Shown here in pieces: positions 11,721 to 23,220 of a DNA stretch of 64,000 nucleotides. The position numbers and the translations under genes are program-made. The first letter of the stretch is position 1; the number at the start of each line of letters is the position of its first letter. Origin of the DNA: Macrothele yani (taxonomy: Eukaryota; Arthropoda; Arachnida; Araneae; Macrothelidae); the NCBI GenBank assembly GCA_039090855.1, contig CM076991.1, positions 102,498,021-102,562,020 on the forward strand. The letters run 5' to 3'. The notes beneath the pieces were generated by a model that was not told where the DNA came from, did not search any database, and saw only the letters and a list, made by a program, of their open reading frames with translations.

Positions 11721-13050
11721 CTAACTTGTTTCTGAATATAGAAGATAAAATTGTTTCCTTGCACGTTAGTAGAAATACAGAATATTATATCATTTTCTTG
11801 GATACAGTTCTGAGATGGGCTTGGGGAGTCCATTGAAAAATTTAACCCAGATCACTCAATACCAACCCTGTCTCAAAGGTTTCTTTTGGGCGTTGTTTGA
11901 TTTGGTAATCACTGTTTATCGGCAAAATTTTGAAGAAAAATTGAAAATATCTAAGTCGACGGTCGAAATCAACAAATTAATTCTTAGAAATTTTGTATTT
12001 TTCAGAATTTTAGGATTTGTATAATTCGAAATTAAATTTTCATTTCGTAAGTTGATAATAATTGTCATCACTGCTTCTTCGCATCCTCGATTCAGGGAGA
12101 AATTCCGTAGCCAACGCATTAACTCAAATTAACATACTCTTTAACAGATAGGGGAAAAATCATTTTCCGTATAACTTACCAAAAACTTTTTCGTATAGCT
12201 TTCCAAAAACGTTTTCCTTAAGAAACATTTTCTCCAGTTATACTCCAGAAACACACAACGCCAGCTTTTAAAATCTTTTTATGAGTCTCCATGGGGAGCT
12301 GTCTCACACAGTGAAGTCATTTCACGTAATTCGACGTTATTGCTTGATTAGTTTCTTCCTTTTTTTATGACAAAGTCGAACAGTTCGGAATTTTTTTTTT
12401 TAATATTTTTCACTTTGCCGCAGGGTTAACAGATTGCCACCAAGACATCCATCGGTGCAATTCTTTTTTAATTTAGCGTGACAGTTCCTCAGATAGAGAT
12501 AAAAGCCTTAGACTGCCAGTTTTCTTCAAAGCATATTTGAAGTGCTTTCGTGATTGCTTCAGTAAAAAAATAAAAGAAATACACTCACAAACAAAATTCC
12601 CGGTATATGATCGGCCTTTATTTGCGATCAGCATCAAACTGGATTTTTTCTCGTACTATTTTGCAGATGGAAAATTACTGATAAAAACTTTTTCTAGGAA
12701 TACTAACAGAAATTTTGACTCGTCGGCATCAACTAAAAATGCTTATGTGCAGTTATATATACCACATATGAGCCAGTTTTGAAATTAAGTAAATAAATAA
12801 AAATATGTACCGTAATTTTGAAAGCGCTTAACCACCAATTTTTTGTAATTACTTATCCTCATCCGTGTAACGATGTTAGTTGCTTCGACAACTAACATCG
12901 TAACAAGTCTGTATCACATATTTCAGCTACCTGCATATTTTAAAGTCTTTTTTCAGAGTTTCATTATTTTGATATCGTTTGCGTGTGCACGAACTGTACA
13001 CGCTCCAAATTTTTATACTTTACAGTGTAGTACAAATCTGTTTATATACA
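11721..13050. other. AT-rich sequence, no gene recognised
   Basis: Short ORFs here have no recognisable domain and look like chance frames. The one structured feature is a hairpin around 12869-12902: ACGATGTTAGTTG and CAACTAACATCGT separated by about 6 bp. Confidence 0.4.
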
Positions 13051-13052
13051 TA

Positions 13053-14248
13053 CACTGAAGTGCCAGAAAAACTGGTACAGACTAGCTTATGCAAAATACA
13101 TAGCAACGTCCCCTATGCGCGTACTCGGTTGCGTCCGCCAGTGCGTATATAAAGCGATAGACATCCTTGCCAGCTGTCAGAGCTGTTTTCGGCATGAGAA
13201 TGACAAGTAATAACGATTTAAGCATGTCATAGTTGGCGCTCGTGCGATGGGAGTATTTCGGAGGTACAAAAGAAGTTCGGATTTTTACGGACGACCATTG
13301 CAAGGGTGTACCGTGACTACAAGAATTCCGGCAAAACCTTCAACCTACGATAGCAGTGTGGACGTAAAACGACATTGGGTGAACGTGACCATCGTCGGCT
13401 GTCAAGAATCGTTTCACGCGATAGGCGTGCAACACTCTTGCAGGTATCACCGGAATTCAATGCTGGAGCCTCAACAAGCATCAGCGTCCGGACTGTGCAA
13501 CATACCCTGCACAATATGAGCTTTGGGAACCAACGCCCAACTCGAGTCTCCTTGATGCGTGCACGACACAGAGCTATGCGCATTGCTTGGGCACGGCAAC
13601 ACCGCCACTGGACACTTGATGACTGGAAATAAGTAGCCTAGTCTGACGAGTCGCATTTCCAACTGTATCGGACAGATGGAAGGATTCGTGTGTGGCGCAA
13701 ACCCCATGAAACCATGGATCCCGCCTGTCAACAGGGAACTGTGCCGGCTTGTCCATAATGGTATGGGGTGTGTTTAGCTGGACTTCACTGAGACCCCTGG
13801 TACGTCTACAAACGTCTGTGACCGGCCAACACTATGTGCACATCTTTTCTGACGAGGTACACCCGTTCATGTCCTGCATTCATGCTGATGGGTTGTGCCT
13901 GTTCCAACAGGACAATGCAACTCCACACAAGTGTCAGGACGGCACATCATGGTTAGAGGATCATTCTTCTGAGTTTGGGGTGTTGCCATTCCCACCCAAG
14001 TCTCCAGATCTGAACGTGATAGAACACATTTGGGATGCCATGCAAAACGCTATCTAACACAGGAATCCAAGACCTCGGAATACACCCGAATTGAGGAACG
14101 CTCTGCAGGAAGTATGGGGTGCATTCCCTACGCCATATTCCCAGAAGCTAGTGGAGTCCATTCTCAGTCATATTTCTGCAGTCCTGCGCTCCTGTGGGGG
14201 ACCTGCCAAGTATTAGACTGGTGTACTAGTTTTTTTGGCACTTCAGTG
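13053..14248 (+). mobile_element. Tc1-like element, family B
   Basis: The TIR CACTGAAGTGCCAGAAAAAC matches the reverse complement of the right end, CACTGAAGTGCCAAAAAAAC. Both ends are flanked by TA (13051-13052 and 14249-14250). At ~1.2 kb it is close to the size of an autonomous Tc1 element. It is immediately followed, across TATATA, by family C. Confidence 0.9.
13228..14216 (+). pseudogene. Tc1-like transposase, 36-residue D-E spacing, broken (family B)
   Basis: The N-terminal HTH is scrambled by frameshifts; the middle reads cleanly from about 13375 (RRLSRIVSRDRRATLLQV, HRAMRIAWARQHRHWTLDDW). Stop codons follow at DDWK*VA*. The catalytic positions are SDESHF, FQQDNATPHK and SPDLNVIEHIWD. 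The second Asp and the Glu are separated by 36 residues, the spacing reported for the DD36E (Incomer) group, though decay makes that assignment provisional. The C-terminus reaches a TAG at 14214. Inactive. Confidence 0.8.
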
Positions 14249-14254
14249 TATATA

Positions 14255-15455
14255 CACCGATTGGCCATTCCACTATGACCACTCCCAGCCTAGAGAAATG
14301 AGCGCTCCTGGAGACAGAACGGTGGCGCAGTATATAAACAACCCGAAGACCGGCTTTCGGTTAGTAGAGAGTTCGGAGTCAGAATGGGAAAAGCTAACCG
14401 ATATATCGGAGTTTGATGAACGACAATTATGATGCCAAGGCGACTCGATCTCGAAAACGGCGCCGCTTATGGGTTGCTCACGTGCCACTTTAGTGACTAC
14501 GTATCAAAAGTGGTGCACAGATGACCAAACGACGAACCGTCGTTCAGTCGTATGTCGTCCGCTGCTCATTGATGTTAGTGGTGAGAGGAGACTGTCGCGC
14601 ATTGTTCACAGCTACCACAGAGCAACAGAGCGACGAATCACCCACAGCTACAGCGGTGGTTATCACGATAATGTGTCACAGCACACAGTTCATCGCAGCC
14701 TTCTGCGCATGGGCCTGCTTAGCCGAAGACCCAGCCGGGTCCCAATGCTCGCTGCACATCATCGCCAACAACGCATGAAATGGGCCCAAGATCATCGCGA
14801 TTGGACCGTGCATGATTGGAAGAAAGTGGCCTGGGGTGACGAATCAAGATTTCTGGTGCATCACGTAGACGGCCGAGTTCGGATACGCCGATTACCAAAG
14901 GAAGATATGGTACCTGGATGCACTGTTGGGCGAAACCAGGTCGTCGTCGGCGGCGGCGGCGTCATGCTGTGGTCGATGTTTTCTCGGGACACTTTAGACC
15001 ACATTATCCTAATAGCACAATCCCTGACAGTTATAAGATATTTAAACATCGTTGGGCACCAAGTTCACCCGCATTCATTGCAACTGTGTTATCTGCTGGT
15101 GATCTCCATTGCCAACAGATAATGCGTCATGACACACTGTCAGAATCGTCAAGGAGTGGTTCGGAGAACATACTGGTGGCTTTCTGTTAATATCCTGACC
15201 TCCAAATTCACTTCACATGAACCCAATCGAACATGTGTGGTACGACTTGGAAAAGCGGGTTCGCGGTAAATCACCACCACGCCGATATGTGCGGGAACTG
15301 GAGCACTAGCTGTTAACATTATGGTACCAGATACCCCAGGATACCTATCTCCACCTCATGGAGTCGATGCCTTGAAGAGTGGCAGCTCTATTGCGGGCTA
15401 AAAGGAAACCTACAGCTTATTATGTAGGTGGTCATAATGTAATGGCTCATACGTG
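14255..15455 (+). mobile_element. Tc1-like element, family C
   Basis: Left end CACCGATTGGCCATTCCACT and the reverse complement of the right end, CACGTATGAGCCATTACATT, are an imperfect TIR; both continue into ATGACCAC. TA flanks occur at 14253-14254 and 15456-15457. Length ~1.2 kb. It lies between families B and D with only TA-rich spacers. Confidence 0.85.
14377..15440 (+). pseudogene. Tc1-like transposase, broken (family C)
   Basis: A long open stretch from 14469 to 15122 covers part of the DNA-binding region (GCSRATLVTTYQKW), the linker (RRLSRIVHSYHRATERRI) and the first half of the catalytic domain (WKKVAWGDESRFLVHHVDGR, first Asp). Further downstream the frame is lost; PPNSLHMNPIEHVWYDLEKR, with the catalytic Glu, appears in another frame around 15200-15260. 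The segment with the second Asp (near 15100-15120) carries frame errors. An ancestral protein of ~340 residues is likely; this copy is dead. Confidence 0.75.
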
Positions 15456-15468
15456 TATATACAATATA

Positions 15469-16856
15469 CACTGCTGGCCACCTAAAATGCAACCCCAAGA
15501 AGGACACGAGATAGCAAAGCCAGATTTACTGGACACACAACAACAGATACAAAGATGAAACGATTCAGCTTACAGGCCCGTGCGACTTGCGGAACACGCA
15601 GACATCAATAGTTCGTGTGGCCCCCATGGCTAGAAATAACGGCCGCTACACGCCGCGGAATCGAAAGAAAGATGCTTTGTATGTGGGCTTGGGGTATGTC
15701 GGTCCAGGCTGCTTCAACACGTTGTCACAGTTCATCACGGGTGGTGCTTGCCGGGCCACTAGGCTGCCGATCAGCAACCCGACGTCGACATATCGGAAGA
15801 ACAGGTGGACCACGGTAGCAGTGGCACCTGGTGGGCAGTGAAGAATTGCTGCACGATGCGTGCCACGTGCGGGCGTGCATTGTCCTGTTGAAACGTGGCC
15901 GCTAGCAGGTCCTGCAGCTAAGGGAGGACTACAGGCTCCAAAACGTCGGAGATGGTGCGCTGGCTGTTGAACGTACCGGCGATGTGTACCAGAGGGGTGC
16001 GGGTGTCATTTCCAATTGCGCCCCAAACCATAACGCCAGACGACAGGCAGGTATGGCGATGCACAATGCAGGCGTCATACAGTCTCTCGCCGCGGAGCCG
16101 CCACACGCGGATCCGACCATCGTGGTGTTGCAGGCAGAAGCGGGATTGGTCGGAGAAGACAATGTCGTGCCATTCCGTAGTCCAGGTGCGCAGTTCAACG
16201 GCCCACTGCCGCCGTACTCACCGGTGGTGTAACGTCAATGGTAATCGGAGCAATGGGCGGCGTGCGACATGTCCCCGCTCCTGAGGACGACGTCGAACGG
16301 TACGTGCTGACACAGGTCGTTGCGCAACACACCCTATATCCTGCGCTAACGTTCATGATGTGGCGGTGCGAGCCGTCAGTGCCCGCCGCACAACATGCCG
16401 GTCCTCTCGTTTGGTGGTGTGCCGCGGTTGCGGCAATCACTCACACCGATTCGTCCGTCCCTCCTGCAGCCACCGAATCCATACTTGCCTCACTGTGTCT
16501 GAATGTCGTCCCATGCGGGCGCCGATGTCTCGGTACGATAAACCGCTGTCGCGACAAGCCACTATTTATCCTATGTCGAACTCAGAAACGTGATGGAATG
16601 ACTGCCGTATTCTGCGACGAGACATCAGGAAGCTTCCCCGCACATGTCCGGCAGCACAACACACTTCCACTACTTACACCCCGCCTTCTGTGCACCCTTC
16701 GTATTGTGCTTCTCGGTGGCGTGCCGGGCCCACATGATTTGCATATCCCCTGCAATGCAGATCGTTTGCATGTCCTCTCGCGGGCGACGCATGCTGCGAA
16801 TTTCACACCAATCGGATGCTTCCTTCTTGGTGTTGCATTTTAGGTGGCCAGCAGTG
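15469..16856 (-). mobile_element. Tc1-like element, family D copy 1
   Basis: TIR CACTGCTGGCCACCTAAAAT at the left and its reverse complement at the right. Left flank is TA (15467-15468); the right flank reads CA, probably a mutated TA. The same family lies in the opposite orientation at 55560-56967. A stretch of only eight bases separates it from the TA that precedes family E. Confidence 0.88.
15605..16625 (-). pseudogene. Tc1-like transposase, broken (family D copy 1)
   Basis: By comparison with the better copy at 55792-56831, the start is at about 16625 and the stop at 15605. Recognisable pieces on the minus strand include WRLRGERLYDACI and GVMVWGAIGNDTRTPLVHIA from the catalytic core (15918-16106). 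Several frameshifts separate the pieces, so no product is expected. Confidence 0.75.
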
Positions 16857-16864
16857 CATATATA

Positions 16865-18295
16865 CACTGGGGGAAAGTGAAAAAAGAACACCAAGAAGGA
16901 GACGTCTGATACCAACGAAATTTATACAGCATAATAACGGAATACAGAGGATAACGTGATCAAAATATTATGGCAAAATACAGCTGTATTTGCTAGTAAA
17001 CTGAAAAATAACATTTCCATGTAACATGGTTAGTACAAGGTTGAACCGCCATGAACTGCGTCACACTGTGCAATTCTCGCATGGAGTCTGTCGCACAGAT
17101 GTTGGATGTAAGTTTGGGGTATTGAGTTCCAAGCATCCTCAACCTGGACGCGTGAATCGGGGATGGTCGTGGCTGGCCATGGAGACCGGATAAGTCGTTG
17201 TCCCATAAAACACCACATGTGCTCAATGGGGGACAAATCCGGTGAGCGTGCAGGCCATGGAAGTTGTCTCACACCCTGAAGTGCATGTTGTATTGCACGT
17301 GCCGTGTGTTGGCGTGCGTTATCTTGCTGTAAAACACCGCAATGGACCGACCTTACAAATGGCACAACAACGGGCTGAATGATGTTGTTGATGTAGGAGG
17401 TGCTGTTTAACGTACCCGGTACAAACACTAGTTGTGTACGGGAGTGATAGCTGATCGCTACCCACACCAGGAGACCAGGTGTAGGCCCTGTGTGTCGCTG
17501 GCGGATGCAAGAAGGGTGGAGACGCTCTCCTGTGCGTCTGCGAACAGGCATACGGCCATCGGAGGCTCCCAAGCAGAATCTGCTTTCATCGCTGAACACG
17601 ACAGATCGCCATTGCGTTCTCCAATGCAGACGTTGGCGACACCACTGCAGCCGTTCCTGATGGTGGGCTGGAGTCAGAGGTTCGCATGCCAGAGGCACAC
17701 GTGCACGTAGTCCTGCATCCTGTAGTTTGTTGCGGATTGTTCGCACCATCACCTCAGGTGCAACGGCAGCTCGGATTTACGTCGCAGTGGATGTTCTGCT
17801 TGACAACGCTGCTCTTCTTATGCGTCGATCGGTCCTCTCATCAGTCCGTCTGTGACTCCCGGTCCCACGTCTTCTGGTGTGGGAATGGTCCTCGGACCAT
17901 CTACGCTACCATCGTACCACCACCGATACCTCCCGTCCAATTCTCTCAGCAATACGATGATACGACCACCCTGCCTCGCGGAATCCGACTAGACAACCTC
18001 GGTCAAAGTCCGATAACTGCTGAAATCGTACACGTCTTCCATGTACAGGCATTGCAGCTTCTTCGGGGTCTTCGCGCGTGTCCGTACGCCGACGACTGAT
18101 TACATTCACTTGGCCGTACTCCTTAAATACCACCGACAACAATTTGCATATTATACCGTGCTGTGGCGTAAACGCTCACCGGTTGATCTCGACATTAACA
18201 TCACACCTACGTCAACTCTACCCCATTAACATATGTAAATTTCATGATCGTCCGCCAATTCCTTCTGGGTGTTCCTTATTCACTTTCCGCCAGTG
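16865..18295 (-). mobile_element. Tc1-like element, family E copy 1
   Basis: Left TIR CACTGGGGGAAAGTGAAAAA and right TIR (reverse complement) CACTGGCGGAAAGTGAATAA with TA on both sides (16863-16864, 18296-18297). Beyond this both ends share the run AAGAACACC/AGGAACACC and AAGAAGG. The sister copy in the other orientation is 40800-42217. Confidence 0.9.
17030..18052 (-). pseudogene. Tc1-like transposase with 32-residue D-E spacing (family E copy 1)
   Basis: The C-terminal 240 residues (17752-17030) are one open frame: FSDESRFCLGASDGR, PGLLVWVAISYHSR, GVLQQDNARQHTAR, SPDLSPIEHMW and VHGGSTLY at the end. The N-terminal HTH (FDRGCLVGFREAGWSYHRIA, 18142-17906) lies in another frame, so the gene is disrupted between about 17750 and 17910. 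From the Asp of QQDN to the Glu of PIEHMW I count 32 intervening residues rather than the usual 34. The sister copy agrees, so the spacing is a family trait and not a local indel. Confidence 0.82.
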
Positions 18296-19230
18296 TAATG
18301 TCCGAAAACTTGAAAATGTCATTGTCCTGGGGCGGGAATTGAACTTCTCAATGGCATTCATGGGAGATAATGTATTCTGTTTATCCAGATTGGCTAAATA
18401 TGAATGCCGTTGCTTCGACTGGCGATTCCAGTTATGTGTTATATTAAAAATGGGTGGTATAGTGGTTAACCTACACGGGTGCAAACCGCGAGACTTGGGT
18501 TTCATTCCAGTTACGGAACGATGAAATTTTCAAGTTTTCCGATATTATTGGACTTACCATTCTTGTCATAATTTACACCAATAGATGGAATCTCAACTTC
18601 AAATTTGTATTGGATACTGGTGTAATTCCGTATTTCATGATATTAGTTATTCATGACAAAAAAAAAAGGGATTCTTAATCGAAGCATTTATGTCCATAGA
18701 AGGTCTGCTAAGACAATATTTCAAATTGAGGGGATAGGTGATTATTTACTTTGTAATTCCAATAATACATAAGTTATCAAATCGCCCCCAGTGAGTTTCT
18801 GATATTACTTTACGCCCACACGTGGGTGGGGCGAAATAACATCAGAAAGTTATTCATGGAATCAATGCCGCATTCAAGTTATTTCCCTCCCTGGGCAATT
18901 AAATATTTTGTAGTCTAAGCACGCGATGGCTTTTTTTTTTTTTATATGATTCGTATGTTTTTATGAACGTAACGCGTACAGAAAAAATATCATTCTAACA
19001 CTGAACTTAAGAAAGCGGGAGTGAAAACATATTTATGCCTTTTCCTTGCAGTTATCAGAAATGAACAGAACAAGAAAAAGTTATACATCGTGAAGCAAGC
19101 ATAATTGTACTTTAAAAGCGAAATTGTGATATTCAGAAAATTCGCCCGTTTCACGAATGTATTTCTTCAAAAATAACTTCAAAATTACGACTTCATAGCA
19201 GAGGTCTCCTCCGGCGTTATTTGGTGAGAA
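18296..19230. other. No gene recognised
   Basis: AT-rich sequence with a T-run near 18930. The segment around 18451-18520 (GGGTGGTATAGTGGTTAACC...GGGTTTCATTCCAGTTACGG) has weak A/B-box resemblance to a tRNA-derived element but is too decayed to assign. Nothing else is supported. Confidence 0.3.
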
Positions 19231-19231
19231 C

Positions 19232-19402
19232 GGTACGGCCCGTGATGTAACAACATTTTGTGTCATTTTGTCTTTCCGTTGTATTTTGTTAAATTGTGAA
19301 AATTAAATAATGAAACGAGATATTATTAAAAATATTTAGTTGAATGTAAGTCTAAAAATGTGTGGTCAAACTTTGTCAAATATCGAACAATATAACCTTT
19401 AG

Positions 19403-19451
<49 letters not shown>

Positions 19452-19525
19452 ACTTATCGCGTTCAGAATCTCCCTTTCTCTGAACTAGCGAGCCGTAACA
19501 CTTAAAAAGTCTACAGATTAGGGTT
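19232..19525 (-). repeat. Segmental paralogue, locus 2, left part
   Basis: Reverse complement of 4220-4473 in locus 1. It includes a (GA)n microsatellite at about 19408-19447 where locus 1 has a T-run. It continues after hAT-1 at 22398-22600, so the locus is split exactly at the hAT target site. Confidence 0.75.
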
Positions 19526-19631
19526 CAGAGTTGGAAACGTGTCAAAAATGTCAGACCCGGAGCCGATCCGGACCCGTAACTGACTCGGACAAATCTGCTT
19601 TGAACTATAAATTCGAAACTCAATTTATATA

Positions 19632-21084
19632 CACTGGCGTGCAAAAATTAAGGACGAGACGGTTTTTCGAATGTAACGTCGTGCAGAAGTGATCCACATC
19701 GACTCAAATCATACCATAAGATCCCCAAGATGTAAGAATATGGGACAAGTGAGCAAAAACGTCCAAACAAGGAATCCAAAGGATACAAAGGAACTTTATT
19801 GAAAAGGTAGCTTCGAGCACAACTGGACAGAAGACAGAAACGTCCATGTCACAGGCGGCTGCCAAGAAAAATCCAGTCTTCAGTAGGGGATATGATCACC
19901 CCTGACTGCGTTGCAGGATTTACAACGTCTGTCCATGCTGAGGACGAGGTTCTCAAGGACCTGTTAAGGCATCGCGGCTCATTCCTCTTATAGCGTCAAT
20001 CGCAGCTGCGTAATCGTTGCTGGCGGTTGGTGACGCGTTGCCAAGCGTCCCCTGGAAGGTCCCACACGTGTTCAATTAGATTTAGGTCCGGGGACCTTGC
20101 GGACCAATCCATGCGTTGAATATCTTCACTCTCCAACAGCTCTGCGACAGCCACTGTACGATAAGCTGTGAACCTCCTTGGAAGATGTGGAGGTCAGTAC
20201 GGCTACCAAGCATGATACCGCCCCAAACGAGAACTCCGCCACCTCCGAACCGGTTCCTTTCGATGATGTTGGAGGTGTGATTGTGTGTTCCCTGCTTTAT
20301 CCAGATGTGTATACGCCCAGAATCGCTCGTCAGACTAAATCGGCTCTCATCCGTAAAGAGAACTCTTCCCCATTGCTGATGTGTCTAGTTCTTGTGTTCC
20401 TGGCATAACAGAAACCACCGTCTCCGATGAACACGCGTTAATGGCAAACACCGTACTGGTCGTCGTGCAAATAGACTACCTTTGTGCAGCCTCCTGGCCA
20501 CGGTAAAACGCGATAACGGACGTCCAGTTGTCTGCTGCATGCGCCTTGCAATTTATCCCGCTGTCTGCCGTTTGTCTCTTCTCGCCTGTAGAACAATATA
20601 CCGGTAGTCCGCCGCCGTGGTTGCGCGTGGACGACCACAGGTAAACTCTCGGACAGCTGTTCCTGTCGTTTGAAATGCTCTCCAAGCTCGTGAAACGATG
20701 CTGTGAGCGATCCCGAAGTCTTCGGCCACATTAGTCACACTTCGACCTTCTTCCAACTTCCCAATGACGCGACCTCGGGTAAAGTCTTCCAGATGTCGTC
20801 TACTGGATTGCCTGTTGGCTATATCACACGGTGGCAGCAACTCGACGTCGTTCAAACTGATGTACACTGTGCAATAGCTTTCAGCGAACTGCTGAGCGTA
20901 CACCGCCCGTGTGCTTTATAGTCTTACGACACTCCCCTCCCCCTACGTCATGCTGCATATATGCGCATGCCCCAGTGTACCAGACCCTAGTCTATCTCCT
21001 GAGTGGGCTTTCGGTCCGTTCTGCTTGCTCGCTCCGCTGTTGTACTGATTTTTCCTCTTCGTCCTTTATTTTTGCACACCAGTG
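19632..21084 (-). mobile_element. Tc1-like element, family A copy 2, nested in hAT-1
   Basis: TIR CACTGGCGTGCAAAAATTAA and, from the right, CACTGGTGTGCAAAAATAAA, flanked by TA (19630-19631, 21085-21086). It lies wholly within hAT-1 and is therefore the younger insertion. Confidence 0.9.
19880..20903 (-). pseudogene. Tc1-like transposase, deleted (family A copy 2)
   Basis: Same reading as the copy at 225-1275. The N-terminal DNA-binding part is open (SSRRHLEDFTRGRVIGKLEE...IAHSIVSRAWRAF) but the family's start ATG has become ATA (GATATAGCC). Near 20170 about 130 bp present in copy 1 are missing, removing the segment with the second catalytic Asp (DDNATTHR in copy 1). Together with a frameshift in the middle this copy cannot encode an active enzyme. 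Confidence 0.82.
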
Positions 21085-21086
21085 TA

Positions 21087-21360
21087 TATACAGGGTGTAT
21101 AGGAAAGCCCTTAAACAGGGAAATAACTTTTTAACGCAAAATGCTAGAGTTGTAGAAGTAGTGTGTGCATATAGTAAAGTGACTATGTTCTACCAGATGA
21201 GACTGATTGCAGCACCCCTAACGGCGAATTTAGGAAGTTAGCGACCCTATCGCGAGAACCAAGAGAGATTGCGAAAAAAAGTCAATAACAAACATGTAGA
21301 GCGTCACCGATTTAGTATGAAATGACGCCCTACATTCACCCAAAACTCCAACTACTGTAT
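21087..21360. other. Unidentified repeat-like sequence inside hAT-1
   Basis: Begins TACAGGGTGTATAGGAAAGC right at the edge of the Tc1-like copy. Such an opening resembles the terminus of other DNA elements, but I did not find a matching opposite end. No domain is recognisable in the ORF across it. Confidence 0.25.
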
Positions 21361-21578
21361 ATATATATATACATACATACTTATAAACGTAATATATATA
21401 TTCATCCCAATAACTGTTTGATATTTAATAACTGAAATCATTTTTTTTATAATACAATTTAGTTACTTGCAAAATTTTAGTGCCATTTTTAGTGCAACTA
21501 TTTTGCGTAATCCAGAAGTAACTGCTGACTATGACCGTGACCATGGAGTATATTACAAATGAGAATCATTGTTTACGA

Positions 21579-21935
21579 TTACACAAATGTATTGTTTTCA
21601 ATGTATTTAGTTTGTTCGCTCTTTCCACGCTTTGATGGAAATGCGTATACTTCCATATGGTCCATTAGATTTTTGTTTCCATAATCTTTTATTGCACCGT
21701 CGACATCTTTCTTTGAAATTATACACTTTCCACATTTTGAACAACCAGCAAGACCAAACAACACAGAATTACGCACCGGTTCCTTAATGAGACGAAACAA
21801 TTTCCAGCATTTACTCTTCCCATTGTGTTTTTTAACAAGCACGTATTTGTTGGCCTCGACGCCTTTCTCAACCTCCTTAATATTAAATCCATCCATATTA
21901 ACAAATAAGGAGTTAATTTCGACATGACATGTCAT
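21579..21935 (-). pseudogene. hAT transposase N-terminal fragment (BED finger)
   Basis: An open frame of 118 residues whose middle fits a BED zinc finger: CWKLFRLIKE (aromatic residues), CSKCGKC (Cys pair) and GNKNLMDHMEVY (the NLxxH portion). BED fingers bind DNA at the N-terminus of hAT transposases; the RNase-H-like catalytic domain that should follow is absent here. Location and orientation match the TIRs of hAT-1. The assignment rests on spacing of a few residues, so it is moderate. Confidence 0.55.
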
Positions 21936-22397
21936 GGGAACGGGATGTTAGCACATCAGTCGAAAATCTCTGAATGCTCAACGTAAAAGATGGGATGTGA
22001 AAAGTAACTCTTAGTCACACAGTGAATTTTGCACGGAGAGACTGAATCAGCTGAGAAACAGGCGAATGGCGTTCGCCTGTACCTTGCCCTGGACAATCAC
22101 ACTGTAAAAGAACGCAAAGGAAGTATCTTTTTACGATACGGTGTCGGTGGAAATCTTATTTGCTTTAAGAAAGAGACGACAATATTTTTGCATGGCAAAT
22201 CATTATTCACTCCGTGGGCACCAGTATCGACTACAGAATTCCACAACGCGCATTTTTTTTTTTTTTTTTGGAATTTATTTTTCACTTTTCAAAAATAAAA
22301 CGGGAATAAATCCGGGTCAAAATCGGGTCAGCGACACCTTGACCCGACCCGTTGGACCGCAAGAAATTGTCGACCCGTTGACCCGTTTCCATCTCTG

Positions 22398-22600
22398 TTA
22401 GGGTTAGGAAAAACAATCGATGTCGTCCCTCTCTTTCTCTCTCTCTATCTCACATAAAGGTACGCGCACGCGCACTACCCCACTGCAGACATCTTTGTCC
22501 TCCATTCCATACAACACACATACACTCGCTCGGGGTCGAATCTTTTTTTTTTTGTTGACAAGCCCTTATGTGGTTTTGCCATCTTAATACCCACAGATGG
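22398..22600 (-). repeat. Segmental paralogue, locus 2, right part
   Basis: Reverse complement of locus 1 on the far side of the hAT-1 target: GACATCGATTGTTT, GATTCGACCCCGAGCGAGTG and TTACCATCTGT occur in the same order as at 2925-3010 and 4185-4205. CT-rich sequence at 22430-22450. Confidence 0.7.
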
Positions 22601-22611
22601 TAAGAACAGTT

Positions 22612-22858
22612 ATAACGAAGTAAATTTCTCCGTCGTTTTTGTCCACGCCGAGCATCGAACCAGGGTCTCCTCATTCCGGAATAAGTCTCTCTCCCAACTG
22701 AGCTACGCGGACGTATGCTCTCGCTGCTATCTGCCTTTATCTCATGTGCGTCCTGCGGTGCCAGAGTCCACTCATTCCGGAATAAGTCGCTCTCCCAACT
22801 GAGCTACGCGGACGTATGCTTTCGATGCTGTCTGCCTTTATCTCTTGTGCGCCCTCCT
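22612..22858 (-). mobile_element. SINE family S2, one copy plus a partial tandem copy
   Basis: The minus strand carries the tRNA-like core at 22641-22712 (GTCCGCGTAGCTCAGTTGG...TTCCGGAAT...) followed by AAAAACGACGGAGAAATTTA. A second partial core abuts it at about 22765-22817. Upstream flank AAAGGCAGATAGCAGCGAGA is shared with the copies at 43273, 44896 and 47585. Several core mismatches exclude a functional tRNA. Confidence 0.75.
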
Positions 22859-23220
22859 GGACATAGGAGCGGGATCCATTTCATCGCACTGATGCGTCAT
22901 AACTTACGTAAAAATGCTTCGATTGCGACGAAACTTTAACATTTTGTTCCGGAGGTATACTGAACCAGTTCTGTTGAATATCGTCGAAATGGGGTCAGAG
23001 TCAGGGCACAGGGCGAGATTTATTCCACAGCCATTATCCTCATAACTTGAGTAAAAATGCTTCTATTGCGACAAAAATTTAGTATGTTGCTCCGGAGGTA
23101 TACTGAACGAACCAGTAGTCAGGGTAGGGAGGAGGGTTTTTCTGCGCGCGATTTTTGGTATGTTGGAAAGCGTATCATAATCAATTCATTGCATGATTTT
23201 ACTAACTTGGTAAAATAATT
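22859..23220 (+). repeat. 146-bp repeat family, block 3
   Basis: Distal modules of the repeat: GGACATAGGAGCGGGATCCAT, ACTTACGTAAAAATGCTTCG, GAGGTATACTGAACCAGTTC and GGAAAGCGTATCATAATCAA. The DR1-like core here is decayed (GGGGTCAGAGTCAGG). Confidence 0.65.

Larger units (their letters stand above)
19526..22397 (-). mobile_element. hAT element (hAT-1) with nested Tc1-like copy
   Basis: Ends: CAGAGTTGGAAACGTGTC at the left and, reverse complemented, CAGAGATGGAAACGGGTC at the right. Perfect 8-bp target duplication TTAGGGTT at 19518-19525 and 22398-22405. Both subterminal regions are rich in GGGTC/GACCC repeats, which also mark elements at 35148, 39416-40771 and 50180. A BED-finger coding fragment (21935-21579) is oriented from the right end, so the element reads on the minus strand. 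A Tc1-like element occupies 19632-21084. Related sequence lies at 49690-50240. Confidence 0.88.
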
